NCBI GenBank assembly: GCA_903921945.1
Contig: CAIXSC010000993.1
Location: 1 to 15,171, forward strand
Source of the DNA: an uncultured Planctomycetaceae bacterium
GTDB lineage: Bacteria; Planctomycetota; Planctomycetia; Pirellulales; Pirellulaceae
Length of the DNA stretch: 15,171 nucleotides
Direction: 5' to 3'
Of the stretch, positions 6,169 to 14,206 are shown in pieces. The first letter of the stretch is position 1. Every line of letters begins with the position of its first letter. A program made the position numbers and the translations under genes. Under the pieces are notes generated by a model. It was not told the DNA's origin. It was given only the letters and a program-made list of their open reading frames with translations, and did no database searches.

Positions 6169-9100
6169 ATGAGCCGCCAAGCTTTCGCACCATTCGCAAC
6201 CATCGTGGCCGCAGCGATGCTCGGGCCAACGCTGGCGGTACTCGCCGCGTGCTCTCCAGCAAGCGCTGATGAAGGCGTTGACTTTTTCGAGCGGAAGATT
6301 CGCCCGGTGTTAGTCGAGCATTGCCAGTCTTGCCACTCGGGTGAGGCCGACAAGGCCGGCAAACTCAAGGGTGGCCTGCGAGTGGATTCCAAGGCCGGAC
6401 TGCGGCTGGGAGGCGACAGCGGTCCGGCGGTGGTCGAAGGCGATCCGGCGAACAGTTTGCTGCTGGCCGCCTTGCGTTACGACGGCCTGGAAATGCCGCC
6501 CAAGGGAAAACTTCCCGACACGGTTATCGCCGACTTCGAGTCCTGGATTAAAGCGGGTGCTGTCGATCCGCGTACCGACAGCGCTCCCGTCAAACGCGTG
6601 GAGATCGACATCGAATCGGGTCGTCAGCATTGGGCCTATCGCCTGCCGGAGTTTCGCGCCTCCCCGGCACTGTCCCGCCCGGCAACCGCGTTGACGCCCT
6701 ACGATGCCTTCCTGGCGGCCCGCTGGGAAGCTCAGGGCTGGGAACCGGCTCGCTTGGCCTCATCGGCCGCATTGCTCCGCCGCTTGTCCTACGATCTCAC
6801 CGGTTTGCCACCCGGCGCCGCCGGGGTTGCGGCGATCGAGGAACGCGAGCCGAAAAACTCGACGGCCGGTTCCAACGCCGCCGGCCGCGTTGCCGATGCC
6901 GATGCCGATGCCGACGACGATGCCGCTCAGCGGTTCGCAACGGCCACGGTTTCGGGTGATGGCGCCGAGCGGCTCGAAGAAGGGCCGGACGCGTGCGCTC
7001 GGCTCGTCGATCGCTGGCTGGCGTCGCCAAGGTTTGGCGAGCGTTGGGGACGACATTGGCTGGATGTGGCCCGCTTCGCCGAGTCGATCACGTTGCGTGG
7101 CTTTGTCCTTCCCGATGCCTGGCGGTATCGCGACTATGTGATCGAGTCGTTCAATCACGACCGTTCCTACGCTCAGTTCGTTCGCGAGCAGATCGCGGGC
7201 GACCTGCTGCCCGCCGCCGGCGTGGACGAGTCCCGCCGCCAGCGTATCGCCACCAGTTTCCTGGCACTCGGCAACACGAACCTGGAGGAGCAGGACAAGA
7301 AGCAACTGCGCATGGATCACGTGGACGAGCAGTTGGACGTCATCGGCAAAGGCCTGCTGGCCCAGACGTTGACTTGCGCTCGCTGCCACGACCACAAATT
7401 CGATCCGATTCCAACCCGCGACTACTACGCCTTGGCTGGCATTTTCCGCAGCACGAAGGCGATGGAACACTCGAATGTTTCCAAATGGCTTGAGCTTCCC
7501 TTGCCATTGCCGCCAGAGCGCGAGTCCGAGCAACTGCGTCACGACGCGCAAGTGAAAGCGCTCGAAGGCCGCATCAAGTCGCTGCGTGACGCGGCCAAAC
7601 TGGCGGGAGGCAAGGACAAGCCGGTGGCTGCGTCGGCAAAAGTCGTGACGTCGCTCAAGGATCTCCCCGGCATCGTCGTCGATGATACTCAAGCCCGAAA
7701 GGTTGGAGCTTGGCAAGCTTCCAACTTCACACCCGCCTGGGTTCTGGACGGTTATCTACATGATGAAGCCAAAGGCAAGGGTGAAAAGACCGTGACATTT
7801 CAGCCCGAGTTGCCTGCCGCCGGCATGTATGAAGTGCGGCTTGCCTACTCGGCGGGCGGGAACCGCGCGGACGCCGTTCCCGTCTCCGTTTTCAGCGCCG
7901 ATGGCGAAAAGACAATCCTGGTCGATCAACGTCGCCCTGCGCCGATCGATGGCCTGTGGATTTCCCTTGGGACTCACCGTTTCGAAGCCAACGGGCAGGG
8001 CTTCGTCATGGTGTCGAACGAAGGCACGACGGGACATGTGATCGTCGATGCCGCGCAGTTCCTGCCGATGGCCGCGAACGTCGCGATGGCGGCGAACGCC
8101 ACGACGACCGCGAACGCCACGACGACCGCCCAGGCTGCGAAGCCTGCGCCCAACGAACCAGCCAAAGAGAAGGCCGCATCGCCAGACGTCCGGGCGGCGG
8201 ACGAGTCGTTGAAAGCGATGGAAGCGGAACTCAAACGGCTGACGCAATCGGGGCCCAAACGGCCGACTTATGTGGCGATTCGCGAGGAATCGGGCGATGA
8301 GGTGGGCGACACGTACGTGCACATCCGCGGCCTAGTCGCCAATCGTGGACCGACAGTGGCCCGAGGCGTGCCGCAGGTGGCGCTGTACGAGCCCTTTCCA
8401 GCGATCGCCGCCGGCGAGAGCGGCCGGCGACAACTGGCCGATTGGCTCGCCAGTTCCCGCAATCCGCTGACCGCCCGGGTGATGGTCAATCGCGTGTGGC
8501 ATTGGATGTTTGGCGCCGGGTTGGTGCGGACGACGGACAATTTCGGCACCACGGGGGAATTGCCTTCGCATCCCGAATTGCTCGATCGGCTGGCACTCGA
8601 TTTCCAGAGCCATGAGGGATCGGTGAAATGGCTGGTTCGCGAGTTGGCGCTGTCCCAGGTTTACCGTTTGGAGGAACAGGGACCGTCCGCATCCGCCGAT
8701 CCGGAGAACCGAGCGTTCGCCCGCGCCAACCGCCGGCGACTGGACGCCGAAGCGATCGCGGACACGCTTCTGTGGGCGAGCGGCGAGTTGGACATGGCGA
8801 TGGGGGGGCCGTTGTTGAAGCCGGGATTGGCGGCGGACTATGGTTACCAGCATGATTCCCGCCGTCGGTCCGTTTACTGGCCCGTCTTGCGTAATGTATT
8901 GCCCGAAGTTTTCGAGGCGTTCGACTTTGCCGACCCGAGCTTGTCGACTGGTCGTCGCTCGACGAGCACCGTGGCGCCGCAAGCCTTGTTCCTCCGCAAT
9001 CACCCGTTTGTTCTCGACCGCGCGCGTGAAACGGCGCGCCGCTCGCTCGCCGACGCTCCGCATCTCGACGATACCGATCGCGTGCTGTCCCTGTTTACGC

Positions 9101-9252
9101 GAGTCATGGGGCGGATGCCTTCGAGCCACGAGCGCGAGGCGTCTGTGCGGTTTGTGAGTGACACGCGGGCGGCGGCGGCAGGGGCCGCCGAGCCGGCTTG
9201 GACCCTGTGGGTGCAAGCATTGTTCGGGACGATTGATTTCCGCTACCAGTAA
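6169..9252 (+). CDS. Secreted PSCyt1-DUF1549-DUF1553 cytochrome-like protein with golvesin-type insert
   Basis: A 1027-residue exported protein. The signal peptide ends in LAAC (25-28), which fits a lipobox, so it may be a lipoprotein. The N-terminal planctomycete cytochrome C domain (about 36-135) has the haem motif CQSCH (52-56). DUF1549 (about 175-435) contains RWGRHWLDVARFAES (292-306) and a second CxxCH, CARCH (403-407, in CARCHDHKFDPI). Residues about 500-633 (GIVVDDTQA, VGAWQASNF, ADAAQF-like end) look like a golvesin/xanthan-lyase-type beta domain. DUF1553 (about 745-1027) has NPLTARVMVNRVWHWMFGAG (765-784). Repetitive linkers occur at 242-252 (Asp/Ala) and 643-654 (NATTTA twice). Such proteins pair with DUF1501 partners and are very numerous in planctomycetes. 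Their substrates are mostly unknown, and redox or polysaccharide-related roles have been suggested. The DUF1501 gene follows after 60 bp. Confidence 0.94.
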   Translation: MSRQAFAPFATIVAAAMLGPTLAVLAACSPASADEGVDFFERKIRPVLVEHCQSCHSGEADKAGKLKGGLRVDSKAGLRLGGDSGPAVVEGDPANSLLLAALRYDGLEMPPKGKLPDTVIADFESWIKAGAVDPRTDSAPVKRVEIDIESGRQHWAYRLPEFRASPALSRPATALTPYDAFLAARWEAQGWEPARLASSAALLRRLSYDLTGLPPGAAGVAAIEEREPKNSTAGSNAAGRVADADADADDDAAQRFATATVSGDGAERLEEGPDACARLVDRWLASPRFGERWGRHWLDVARFAESITLRGFVLPDAWRYRDYVIESFNHDRSYAQFVREQIAGDLLPAAGVDESRRQRIATSFLALGNTNLEEQDKKQLRMDHVDEQLDVIGKGLLAQTLTCARCHDHKFDPIPTRDYYALAGIFRSTKAMEHSNVSKWLELPLPLPPERESEQLRHDAQVKALEGRIKSLRDAAKLAGGKDKPVAASAKVVTSLKDLPGIVVDDTQARKVGAWQASNFTPAWVLDGYLHDEAKGKGEKTVTFQPELPAAGMYEVRLAYSAGGNRADAVPVSVFSADGEKTILVDQRRPAPIDGLWISLGTHRFEANGQGFVMVSNEGTTGHVIVDAAQFLPMAANVAMAANATTTANATTTAQAAKPAPNEPAKEKAASPDVRAADESLKAMEAELKRLTQSGPKRPTYVAIREESGDEVGDTYVHIRGLVANRGPTVARGVPQVALYEPFPAIAAGESGRRQLADWLASSRNPLTARVMVNRVWHWMFGAGLVRTTDNFGTTGELPSHPELLDRLALDFQSHEGSVKWLVRELALSQVYRLEEQGPSASADPENRAFARANRRRLDAEAIADTLLWASGELDMAMGGPLLKPGLAADYGYQHDSRRRSVYWPVLRNVLPEVFEAFDFADPSLSTGRRSTSTVAPQALFLRNHPFVLDRARETARRSLADAPHLDDTDRVLSLFTRVMGRMPSSHEREASVRFVSDTRAAAAGAAEPAWTLWVQALFGTIDFRYQ
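6892..6915 (+). repeat. Hexanucleotide repeat GCCGAT x4, coding Ala-Asp
   Basis: Four near-identical GCCGAT units (the last is GCCGAC) encode an Ala-Asp run in the linker between DUF1549 segments of the PSCyt1 protein. A further GACGACGATGCC extends the acidic tract to 6924. Confidence 0.85.
8092..8127 (+). repeat. Two tandem 18-bp units coding Ala-Asn-Ala-Thr-Thr-Thr
   Basis: GCGAACGCCACGACGACC occurs twice in perfect tandem, directly after the golvesin-type domain of the PSCyt1 protein. It encodes a Thr/Ala/Asn linker. The preceding bases (8074-8091) are a diverged further copy (AANVAM-like). Confidence 0.9.
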
Positions 9253-9312
9253 CCACCGATATCCACTTAGGAAGGGGGCGTCGCCCGTTGGCGCGCCCTG
9301 GCGAAACCATCT

Positions 9313-10881
9313 ATGGACGAGCAATTCTCGATGCGACCTCGCCTGGCTCCAAGACCCGCCAACCAGTCGCGCCCGCTGGCACTCAATCCGGGCTCGTCGC
9401 CGAGCCGTCGGGTGGCGCTTGAGTCGCTCGCGTGCGGCTTCGGCGGTTTGGCGCTGCGCGGTTTACTATCCGAGGCCGGTGCGAAGGAGCGGGCCGAGTC
9501 AGCCGCGACCGGCGCGGCGCGCTCGGGAGCGTTTGGCGCCTCGCCCGACTCGTCGAACACACTCGATCCGCTGGCGCCGCGGCCGACGCATGTGCCGGCA
9601 CGTGCCAAGCGAGTGATCTTTCTCTTTATGCAAGGCGGCCCGAGCCACGTCGACACGTTCGACCACAAGCCGCTCATCGAGAAGCATGATGGCCAGGCGA
9701 TGCCGTTCGATGATGCGCGGGTGCTAGCCAACACGGGCAAGCGGGCCTCGACGCATCGGGTGATGAAGTCGCCCTGGAAGTTCAAACAGTATGGCCAATC
9801 GGGCCGCTGGGGATCCGACCTGTTCCCCCACACGTCCGCGCGGGCGGACAAGCTGTGCTTCGTGCATTCGCTGCATACGGAAGGGGTGGCCCACGGGCCG
9901 GCAACGCTGTTTCTGCATTGTGGTTCGACCAACTTTATTCGCCCGTCGATGGGCTCGTGGATCACATACGGACTGGGGACCGAGAACGAGAACTTGCCGG
10001 GATTTGTGTCGATCGCGCCGTCGGCGGGTAATGGCGGACCGCGAAACTACGGTTCGGCGTTCTTGCCTGCGGCCTATCAGGGAACGGCTCTCGGAAAAGC
10101 GGGCTCGCCAGCTACCGAGGCGACGATTCGCAATTTAGCCAATCCACGGTTTGACCACGGCCAACAAGCGCGCCAACTGGACCTGTTGCGAACGTTGAAT
10201 ACCGAACAGGTGGCCGCCCGCGGACGCGACAGTGAACTCGACGCGGTCATCCACTCGTACGAAGTCGCATGGCGGATGCAAAACAACGCGCCGGACGTGC
10301 TGGACCTTGGCAGGGAGTCGGCCGCGACGCTCGCCGAGTACGGCTTGAACGACCCGGCGACCGCGAATTTCGGCCGCCAATGCCTGCTTGCGCGTCGGTT
10401 GGCGGAAGCGGGGGTCCGCTACATTCAAGTCACTTATGGCGACAACACGGCGAACCCGGCGTGGGACCAGCACTCGAATCTTCCCAAACATGCCGATCAC
10501 GCTCGCGCCTGCGACCGGCCGATCGCCGCGCTCCTTGACGATCTCCAAAGCCGCGGACTGCTGGAGGACACTTTGGTCTGGTGGGGCGGTGAATTCGGTC
10601 GCACGCCGTATGCTCAAGCCAACGGCACCGGCCGGGATCATAATCCGGGCGGCTTCACGATGTGGCTCGCCGGCGCCGGTGTCAAACCGGGATTCGCCTA
10701 CGGCCGCACGGATGACTTTGGATTCGCGGCGGTTGAAAACAAGGTCCACATGCATGATATGCATGCGACGATCTTGCATCTGCTTGGATTGGATCACTTG
10801 CGGCTAACCTATCGTTTCGCCGGCCGCGATTTCCGGCTGACCGATGTCGCGGGCGAACGGATCGACGGCATACTCGCCTGA
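9313..10881 (+). CDS. DUF1501 domain-containing protein, Tat-type signal
   Basis: A 522-residue protein of the DUF1501 family, distantly related to alkaline phosphatase-like and sulfatase folds. The N-terminus carries a twin-arginine-like signal, SRRVAL (31-36), followed by a hydrophobic stretch (about 37-52), so export in folded form is likely. Family landmarks are VIFLFMQGGPSHVDTFDHKP (101-120), HTEGVAHGPA (188-197), WDQHSNLPKH (384-393), WWGGEFGRTP (423-432) and GRDHNPGGF (440-448). The start at ATG 9313 is the first in frame after a TAG at 9268-9270. It has only a weak ribosome site, and ATG 9331 (residue 7) is an alternative. The gene lies 60 bp after the PSCyt1/DUF1553 gene on the same strand, the standard planctomycete pair. 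The enzymatic activity and substrate of the family are not established. Confidence 0.94.
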   Translation: MDEQFSMRPRLAPRPANQSRPLALNPGSSPSRRVALESLACGFGGLALRGLLSEAGAKERAESAATGAARSGAFGASPDSSNTLDPLAPRPTHVPARAKRVIFLFMQGGPSHVDTFDHKPLIEKHDGQAMPFDDARVLANTGKRASTHRVMKSPWKFKQYGQSGRWGSDLFPHTSARADKLCFVHSLHTEGVAHGPATLFLHCGSTNFIRPSMGSWITYGLGTENENLPGFVSIAPSAGNGGPRNYGSAFLPAAYQGTALGKAGSPATEATIRNLANPRFDHGQQARQLDLLRTLNTEQVAARGRDSELDAVIHSYEVAWRMQNNAPDVLDLGRESAATLAEYGLNDPATANFGRQCLLARRLAEAGVRYIQVTYGDNTANPAWDQHSNLPKHADHARACDRPIAALLDDLQSRGLLEDTLVWWGGEFGRTPYAQANGTGRDHNPGGFTMWLAGAGVKPGFAYGRTDDFGFAAVENKVHMHDMHATILHLLGLDHLRLTYRFAGRDFRLTDVAGERIDGILA

Positions 10882-10948
10882 CCCGCGTCTTGTCGATGCG
10901 GCGCCACACGGACGGTTGGGCCCTCTACCTGCGAATGGAGTCGACACC

Positions 10949-12121
10949 ATGCAACGGATCGCGATACACGGGTCCCCGTTGGCCCGTCTTGCGGGGCTCG
11001 CGGCCGCCGCGCTCATGGCCCTGGGACTGTCGGGAATCACGGGCGGGTTCCAGACGCCAACCGCGCACGGCCAACTGTTTCAGCGCCGACCGCTCGCGGC
11101 GCCGCCGCTTGGGGAAGTGGAAACGCAAATCGTTATGTCCGCCACCCAAGTCCTCGACGAGGTGATGGCCGAACCGGGCAAGGCGATTCCGAGCGCCCTG
11201 CTGGCAGACACCCAGGGGCTGGTGATCGTCCCTAGCCTATTGAAAGGCGGCTTTGTATTGGGTGTTAAACATGGACACGGGGTGGTCGTGGTCCGCGACC
11301 CGCAGGGCGTCTGGCAGCCGCCGAAGTTCGTGACGATCACAGGCGGAAGTGTCGGCTGGCAGGCGGGCGTGCAACAATCGGACCTTGTCTTGGTGTTCAA
11401 GACAGCTCGCAGCATCGAGACTTTGCTCAAAGGCAAACTGACGCTGGGAGCGGACGTGGCGGCGGCGGCCGGACCGGTTGGTCGACAGGCGGCCGCTGCG
11501 ACCGATATCGGTCTCAAAGCCGAGATCTACTCCTATTCCCGCAGCCGCGGCCTCTTCGCCGGTCTCGCGTTGGACGGCTCGGTCATGCAGCTCGATGGAG
11601 CGGCGGCAGCCGCCTTTTACGCGACCGCGCAGCCGACACCGCCCATCCCAGGCGCCGTCGTCGCGATACCGCCGACCGCCGAGCGGTTATTGACACAGAT
11701 CACGGCCTATACGCGTCCGCAGGGTAGCCCGTCGGTGACGCCCGCCCCTGCCCTAGCTCCCATCCCGAAGCCCAGCGTGGAACCGCCAACCAGCCTCAAT
11801 CCCAGCCCGCCGAGCGCGGAACTGGTAGCGGCCCGCCGTGATTTGGCAGCCAGTTACGGCAGACTGCTCGCGCTGGTTGACGATCACTGGCGGCAGTACT
11901 TGGCGTTGCCGGCGAGCTTCCTCGAGGGACCGCCACCCGTGAATCCTCGCGACTTCGATTTGCCACTCCAACGCTACGACCGAGTCGCGCGGGATCCGGC
12001 CTATCAAACGCTGGGAACTCATCCGGCCTTCCAGCAATCGCACCAGGATCTTAAACGCTTGGTGGCGACCCTCTATCCATCGAACCGCGGCCAACTCGCC
12101 CTTCCCCCGCCACCCCGATAG
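10949..12121 (+). CDS. Exported SYLF (Ysc84-type) domain protein with C-terminal extension
   Basis: A 390-residue protein. The N-terminus has a signal peptide (hydrophobic about 12-28, possible cleavage near the AHG at 39-41). Residues about 60-225 form a SYLF domain, with GLVIVPSLLKGGFVLGVKHG (90-109), FVTITGGSVGWQAGVQQSDL (127-146), LGADVAAAAGPVGR (166-179) and AEIYSYSRSRGLFAGLALDG (191-210). SYLF domains bind phospholipids, and the eukaryotic Ysc84 relatives bind actin. The bacterial role is unclear. After a Pro-rich linker (about 228-288) an extension of about 100 residues (290-390) contains a likely helix (ELVAARRDLAASYGRLLALV) and no domain I recognise. ATG 10949 was chosen because GGAG lies 8 bases upstream (10937-10940) and a signal peptide starts there. 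Upstream in-frame codons belong to the overlap with DUF1501. It follows DUF1501 by 67 bp, so read-through is possible. Confidence 0.9.
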   Translation: MQRIAIHGSPLARLAGLAAAALMALGLSGITGGFQTPTAHGQLFQRRPLAAPPLGEVETQIVMSATQVLDEVMAEPGKAIPSALLADTQGLVIVPSLLKGGFVLGVKHGHGVVVVRDPQGVWQPPKFVTITGGSVGWQAGVQQSDLVLVFKTARSIETLLKGKLTLGADVAAAAGPVGRQAAAATDIGLKAEIYSYSRSRGLFAGLALDGSVMQLDGAAAAAFYATAQPTPPIPGAVVAIPPTAERLLTQITAYTRPQGSPSVTPAPALAPIPKPSVEPPTSLNPSPPSAELVAARRDLAASYGRLLALVDDHWRQYLALPASFLEGPPPVNPRDFDLPLQRYDRVARDPAYQTLGTHPAFQQSHQDLKRLVATLYPSNRGQLALPPPPR

Positions 12122-12140
12122 GCCGCATCGCCTTCCCCTG

Positions 12141-12175
12141 CCGGTTCATTCAGCCGGTTCATTCAGCCGGTTCAT
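12141..12175. repeat. 13-bp tandem repeat (CCGGTTCATTCAG) x2.7
   Basis: Two perfect 13-bp copies and a 9-bp partial copy lie in the 125-bp gap between the SYLF and lactonase genes. The core GGTTCATT is the same 8-mer that repeats at the right edge of the window. Confidence 0.9.
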
Positions 12176-12246
12176 CGCCAGCGGCCGGTTTTCGGACGGC
12201 TCGGCCTCGTCTCGATCGACGCCGTCAAGGAGGCCCGTAACAAGCC

Positions 12247-13335
12247 ATGAAACCTACCCATTCGCTCTTCCTCTTGCTGCTGGCCGTCACCTCGGTTTTG
12301 AACGCCGAACCGCCATTTCACGTCTATGCGCCAAGTCCAATCACAAAACAGTTGTGGATCGTCGCCGCGAAGCCCGCACCGACAGGGCTCGAACTCTCGG
12401 TCGAGTCGAAAGTCGACCTGGGTTTTGACGCCCGTACCATCGCGACGCATCCCACCCAACCGATCCTCTATGTCGGCGCGGGTGGTGGCCCCGTGGATAG
12501 CGTCTCGGCGACCGCGGTCACGTTGACACCCGCCGGTGGTTTTTCCAGCCTTCAGTCGTTCAAGCTGAAGCACGGCACGGCCTACCTCAGCACCGATCGC
12601 GCGGGTCGTTTTCTACTGAGTGCGGACTATGGCAGCGGGGCGATCGATGTCTACGAATTGGACGGAAAAGGCGCCGTCGGTAAATGGGCGGCTGGCCGCA
12701 ACGAGGGTCGGAAGACGGCCCACAGTATCCTTACATCCAACGACAACCGCTTTCTCTATGTTCCCTACGTCAAAGAAAACAACGCGATCCTCCAGTATCG
12801 GTTCGACCCGGCCGCTGGCAATGTCACGCCGCTTGATCCCGCGAACGCGATGCCTCCAGAGGGCACTGGTCCGCGGCATCTCGCGTTTCATCCCACCCTG
12901 CCAGTTGTTTACTTCAGCAACGAGCAGCATCTTGGTGTGTCCGTTTACGATCACGACTCCGCCGGTCGCTTGAAGTTCCGGACAGTGTGTGACGCTTTGA
13001 CCGCTGACGAACCCAAACAAGGATTGTCTTCGTCCGACATTGTCATCACGCCGGATGGGCGCTATCTGTTCGCGGGAATTCGGGGCCATCAACAGAACTT
13101 CGACTCCATCACGCGTTACCGGATCAACGAGTCGGGCGATATCTCGCTGATCGGCCGCACTCCGGCCGACAAGATTCCATGGGGCTTCACGCTCTCTCCC
13201 CAAGCCGAGTACCTGTTGGTGACCGCTTATAACGGCGCGACGATCACCGCCTATAACGTCGGGAAAGATGGGACGCTAGAGAAGTCCGCCTCGCTCCCGT
13301 GCGACAGGGATATCTCCGACCTCGTCGCGCGATAA
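12247..13335 (+). CDS. Exported lactonase-family beta-propeller protein
   Basis: A 362-residue protein with a signal peptide (about 5-20, cleavage near LNA-EPP) and a seven-bladed-propeller type sequence like 6-phosphogluconolactonase (YbhE/Pgl, lactonase family). Typical repeats are IATHPTQPILYVG (65-77), STDRAGRFLLSADY (115-128), GPRHLAFHPTLPVVYFSNE (208-226), DIVITPDGRYLFAG (264-277) and GFTLSPQAEYLLVTAYNG (313-330). The cytosolic enzyme hydrolyses 6-phosphogluconolactone. An exported homologue more likely acts on another lactone or sugar derivative, or is only a scaffold, and family members are often misannotated. AAGGAGG (12227-12233) lies 13 bases before the ATG, which is long, but no closer start exists in frame. 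It is separated from the SYLF gene by 125 bp and may have its own promoter. The specific reaction is not predictable from sequence alone. Confidence 0.85.
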   Translation: MKPTHSLFLLLLAVTSVLNAEPPFHVYAPSPITKQLWIVAAKPAPTGLELSVESKVDLGFDARTIATHPTQPILYVGAGGGPVDSVSATAVTLTPAGGFSSLQSFKLKHGTAYLSTDRAGRFLLSADYGSGAIDVYELDGKGAVGKWAAGRNEGRKTAHSILTSNDNRFLYVPYVKENNAILQYRFDPAAGNVTPLDPANAMPPEGTGPRHLAFHPTLPVVYFSNEQHLGVSVYDHDSAGRLKFRTVCDALTADEPKQGLSSSDIVITPDGRYLFAGIRGHQQNFDSITRYRINESGDISLIGRTPADKIPWGFTLSPQAEYLLVTAYNGATITAYNVGKDGTLEKSASLPCDRDISDLVAR

Positions 13336-14206
13336 GCGTGGGTTGAGGAGCGATGAACAGAGGCCAGGGACACGGATGATTGAGCACGCCGATTACCGGA
13401 GGACACCGTACGAGTGTGACCGAACTTTCGCATGATGCGCCACGTAGACGGGGGAGGCGGGAAACCGGTCGTAAACGAATAGCGGCCTTTCCGCCCTGAT
13501 TGGGGCGCTTCCAGTCCCGAGGTCAAGCGAAACGGCGTAAGCCGTCCGGCACGCCGCAAGATGTGAACATTGAGCCAATGTCCCACCATTGGCAGTTGGC
13601 GACGAGGGGCCCCACTTTCGCCAGTTGGCCGGGCGGCTTACGCCGCTCCGCCACATGTGTCACCAAACGACGAGGCTGTGGTCGCCCCATCGTCCTAATT
13701 GCCGAGTGTAGCCGGCTTTTGGACGGCAATGCCTGGTCAATCCCAAACAGCGGCAGTTGCACGCCAGCGAGTGGCCACTGGTGACTTGCGAGAACTAAAA
13801 GCCCATGGCTTCCCTTGATCGGAAAAATGAACCCTGGCAGTAAAGGTGAACGGGGCCAAGGCAGTTATTGCAATAAAGAATCCCGTGACACGATCGATCG
13901 AGCCGAATACGGTTCGCCCTTAGCACCTGCCCATGTAATATTCGACAGCTATACCGCCAGAGAGTGAGCCGTGCTTTAAGGATGGCACGATATAACCTAC
14001 CATGTCATAAGGTTGTTCGGGATCGTTCGCTAACGCGACTCGAGGCACGAGAAACAGGTTTCGGAACTCTGTTCGGAACGCATTTCTCGACTGATCGAAC
14101 GCACCTGCATCTTCGCGTGTTTCGACAACACCCCGAACTCGCTGAGAGACGAGTCAAATGGCCATCGGTTCGCCAGACAGTTACATGGCACCGCAAGGTC
14201 TGTCGC
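13336..14206. other. Gene-poor intergenic stretch with inverted repeats
   Basis: About 870 bases contain no open frame with both a plausible start and protein-like composition over its length. The stretch holds nested inverted repeats (13532-13646) in its first half. In the second half, from about 13780, G+C falls to roughly 50%. Two start-less open frames occur on the minus strand (14206-14030, directly after and in frame with the stop of the next gene, and 14153-13920). They could be remnants of coding sequence. No terminator-like hairpin with a T-run was found. Confidence 0.6.
13532..13646. repeat. Nested inverted repeats enclosing 77 bp
   Basis: The arm at 13532-13550 (ACGGCGTAAGCCGTCCGGC) is the reverse complement of 13628-13646 at 17 of 19 positions. 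Inside lie a perfect CCAATG-TCCCAC-CATTGG hairpin (13575-13592), TGGCGA...TCGCCA arms around 13596-13624, and the self-complementary GGGGCCCC. The layout would suit a structured RNA, a cruciform or a miniature inverted-repeat element. I see no target-site duplication and no transposase. Confidence 0.6.

Noticed and set aside
6760..7716. 318-codon minus-strand open frame
   Set aside because: It is antisense to the DUF1549 domain of a confident gene. Long antisense frames are expected in high-GC coding DNA, and no domain was recognised.
8332..9324. 330-codon minus-strand open frame
   Set aside because: It is antisense to the DUF1553 domain, is Arg-rich, and has no recognisable motif.
10844..10948. 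35-residue N-terminal extension of the SYLF protein
   Set aside because: It overlaps the end of the DUF1501 gene and lies before a clear ribosome site and signal peptide at 10949.
12176..12225. Rho-independent terminator after the SYLF gene
   Set aside because: Only a 4-bp stem around GGTTTTCGG is possible and no T-run follows it.
13251..13589. Minus-strand open frame of 112 codons overlapping the lactonase 3' end
   Set aside because: It overlaps a confident gene, lacks a ribosome site and has no recognisable domain. Its composition is Arg/Ser-rich, as in chance frames.
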